A DNA stretch of 64,000 bases from JANQIO01 sp043513815 (GTDB lineage: Bacteria > Pseudomonadota > Gammaproteobacteria > Pseudomonadales > Halieaceae), in contig CP121313.1 in NCBI GenBank assembly GCA_043513815.1, positions 1 through 64,000 on the forward strand, given 5' to 3'. Shown here in pieces: positions 63,770-64,000 of this stretch. Both the position numbers and the translations under genes were made by a program. Below the pieces are notes generated by a model, which was given only the letters and a program-made list of their open reading frames with translations, made no database searches and was not told the origin of the DNA. Position 1 is the stretch's first letter. The number at the start of each line of letters is the position of its first letter.

Positions 63770-64000
63770 ATGAGAGCTCTATCCCACGCCCTGGTCGGCT
63801 TTTTGATCGCTAGTTTATGCACCGCTGCGCAGGCTGATACTCTGCGCGAAATCTACGAAATGGCCCTGGAAAACGACGCCCAGCTGAGAGCCGCCGAAGC
63901 CACATACAAGGCGAATCTCGAAGTAGAGCGCATTGGCCTCTCGGCACTGTTACCCCAGATACAAGGCAACTACCAGTACACGAATTCTGATACCGATACC
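63770..64000 (+). CDS. tolC: outer membrane efflux channel TolC (N-terminal 77 codons)
   Basis: The ATG at 63770 follows AAGGA by eight bases. A Sec signal peptide (MRALSHALVGFL...AAQA, ~22 residues) is followed by DTLREIYEMALENDAQLRAAEA, the first helix of outer-membrane efflux proteins, then GLSALLPQIQGNYQYTNS. TolC is the outer-membrane duct for type I secretion and RND efflux; giant RTX-type adhesins like the one in this window commonly use a TolC-like protein, though that link is inference. The gene runs off the right edge. Divergence from the cpdA-parE cluster matches E. coli. Confidence 0.9.
   Translation, partial: MRALSHALVGFLIASLCTAAQADTLREIYEMALENDAQLRAAEATYKANLEVERIGLSALLPQIQGNYQYTNSDTDT

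Overview
The window reads as a chromosomal segment of a GC-rich marine-type gammaproteobacterium. The clearest marker is the right end: tolC is divergent from a DUF1249 - cpdA - parE cluster, the same arrangement as tolC/nudF-yqiB-cpdA-yqiA-parE of Escherichia coli but without nudF and yqiA. A family such as Halieaceae or a relative is plausible from gene content, but that is inference.

Region 1 (1-47289, minus strand, 74% of the window) is one uninterrupted reading frame: the first 15,763 codons of a giant surface adhesin that runs off the left edge. Its N-terminal ~2,183 residues are a mosaic: a LEPR-XLL-type start motif, a DUF4347 domain, a choice-of-anchor L domain, Bap-type Ig domains, and a twice-occurring block of LamG-like, VCBS and cadherin-like domains. 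From 40737 to position 1 the gene is 140 consecutive copies of one 291-bp unit (97 aa, Ig/cadherin-like 'tandem-95' type). I see no differences between copies. Each copy has 16 acidic residues and no Lys or Arg. The C-terminus (expected RTX and type I secretion signal) lies outside the window.

Region 2 (47290-48222) is a 0.93-kb divergent intergenic region. It holds a strongly folded leader for the giant gene, an operator-like inverted repeat and a short stretch resembling a shrunken 5S rRNA. I find no convincing protein gene in it.

Region 3 (48223-50968) is a partner-switching module: a membrane sensor with SpoIIE-type phosphatase and anti-sigma-type kinase domains in one chain, followed by its STAS partner.

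Region 4 (50981-60295) is mostly housekeeping and metabolic genes: a class I glutamine amidotransferase (minus), an alanine/glycine:cation symporter, a PAP2 phosphatase tightly coupled to an MJ1255/VC2487-type glycosyltransferase, an SRPBCC protein overlapping an agmatinase, an octaheme cytochrome with HEAT/TPR tail, a membrane diguanylate cyclase with an intact inhibitory site, and a small DUF4156 lipoprotein.

Region 5 (60302-64000) holds parE, which lacks roughly 95 central codons and is frameshifted at the junction, then cpdA and the DUF1249 gene (minus), and the divergent start of tolC. The two most unusual things here are the near-perfect 40.7-kb repeat array with its composition and leader, and the broken copy of a normally essential topoisomerase gene.
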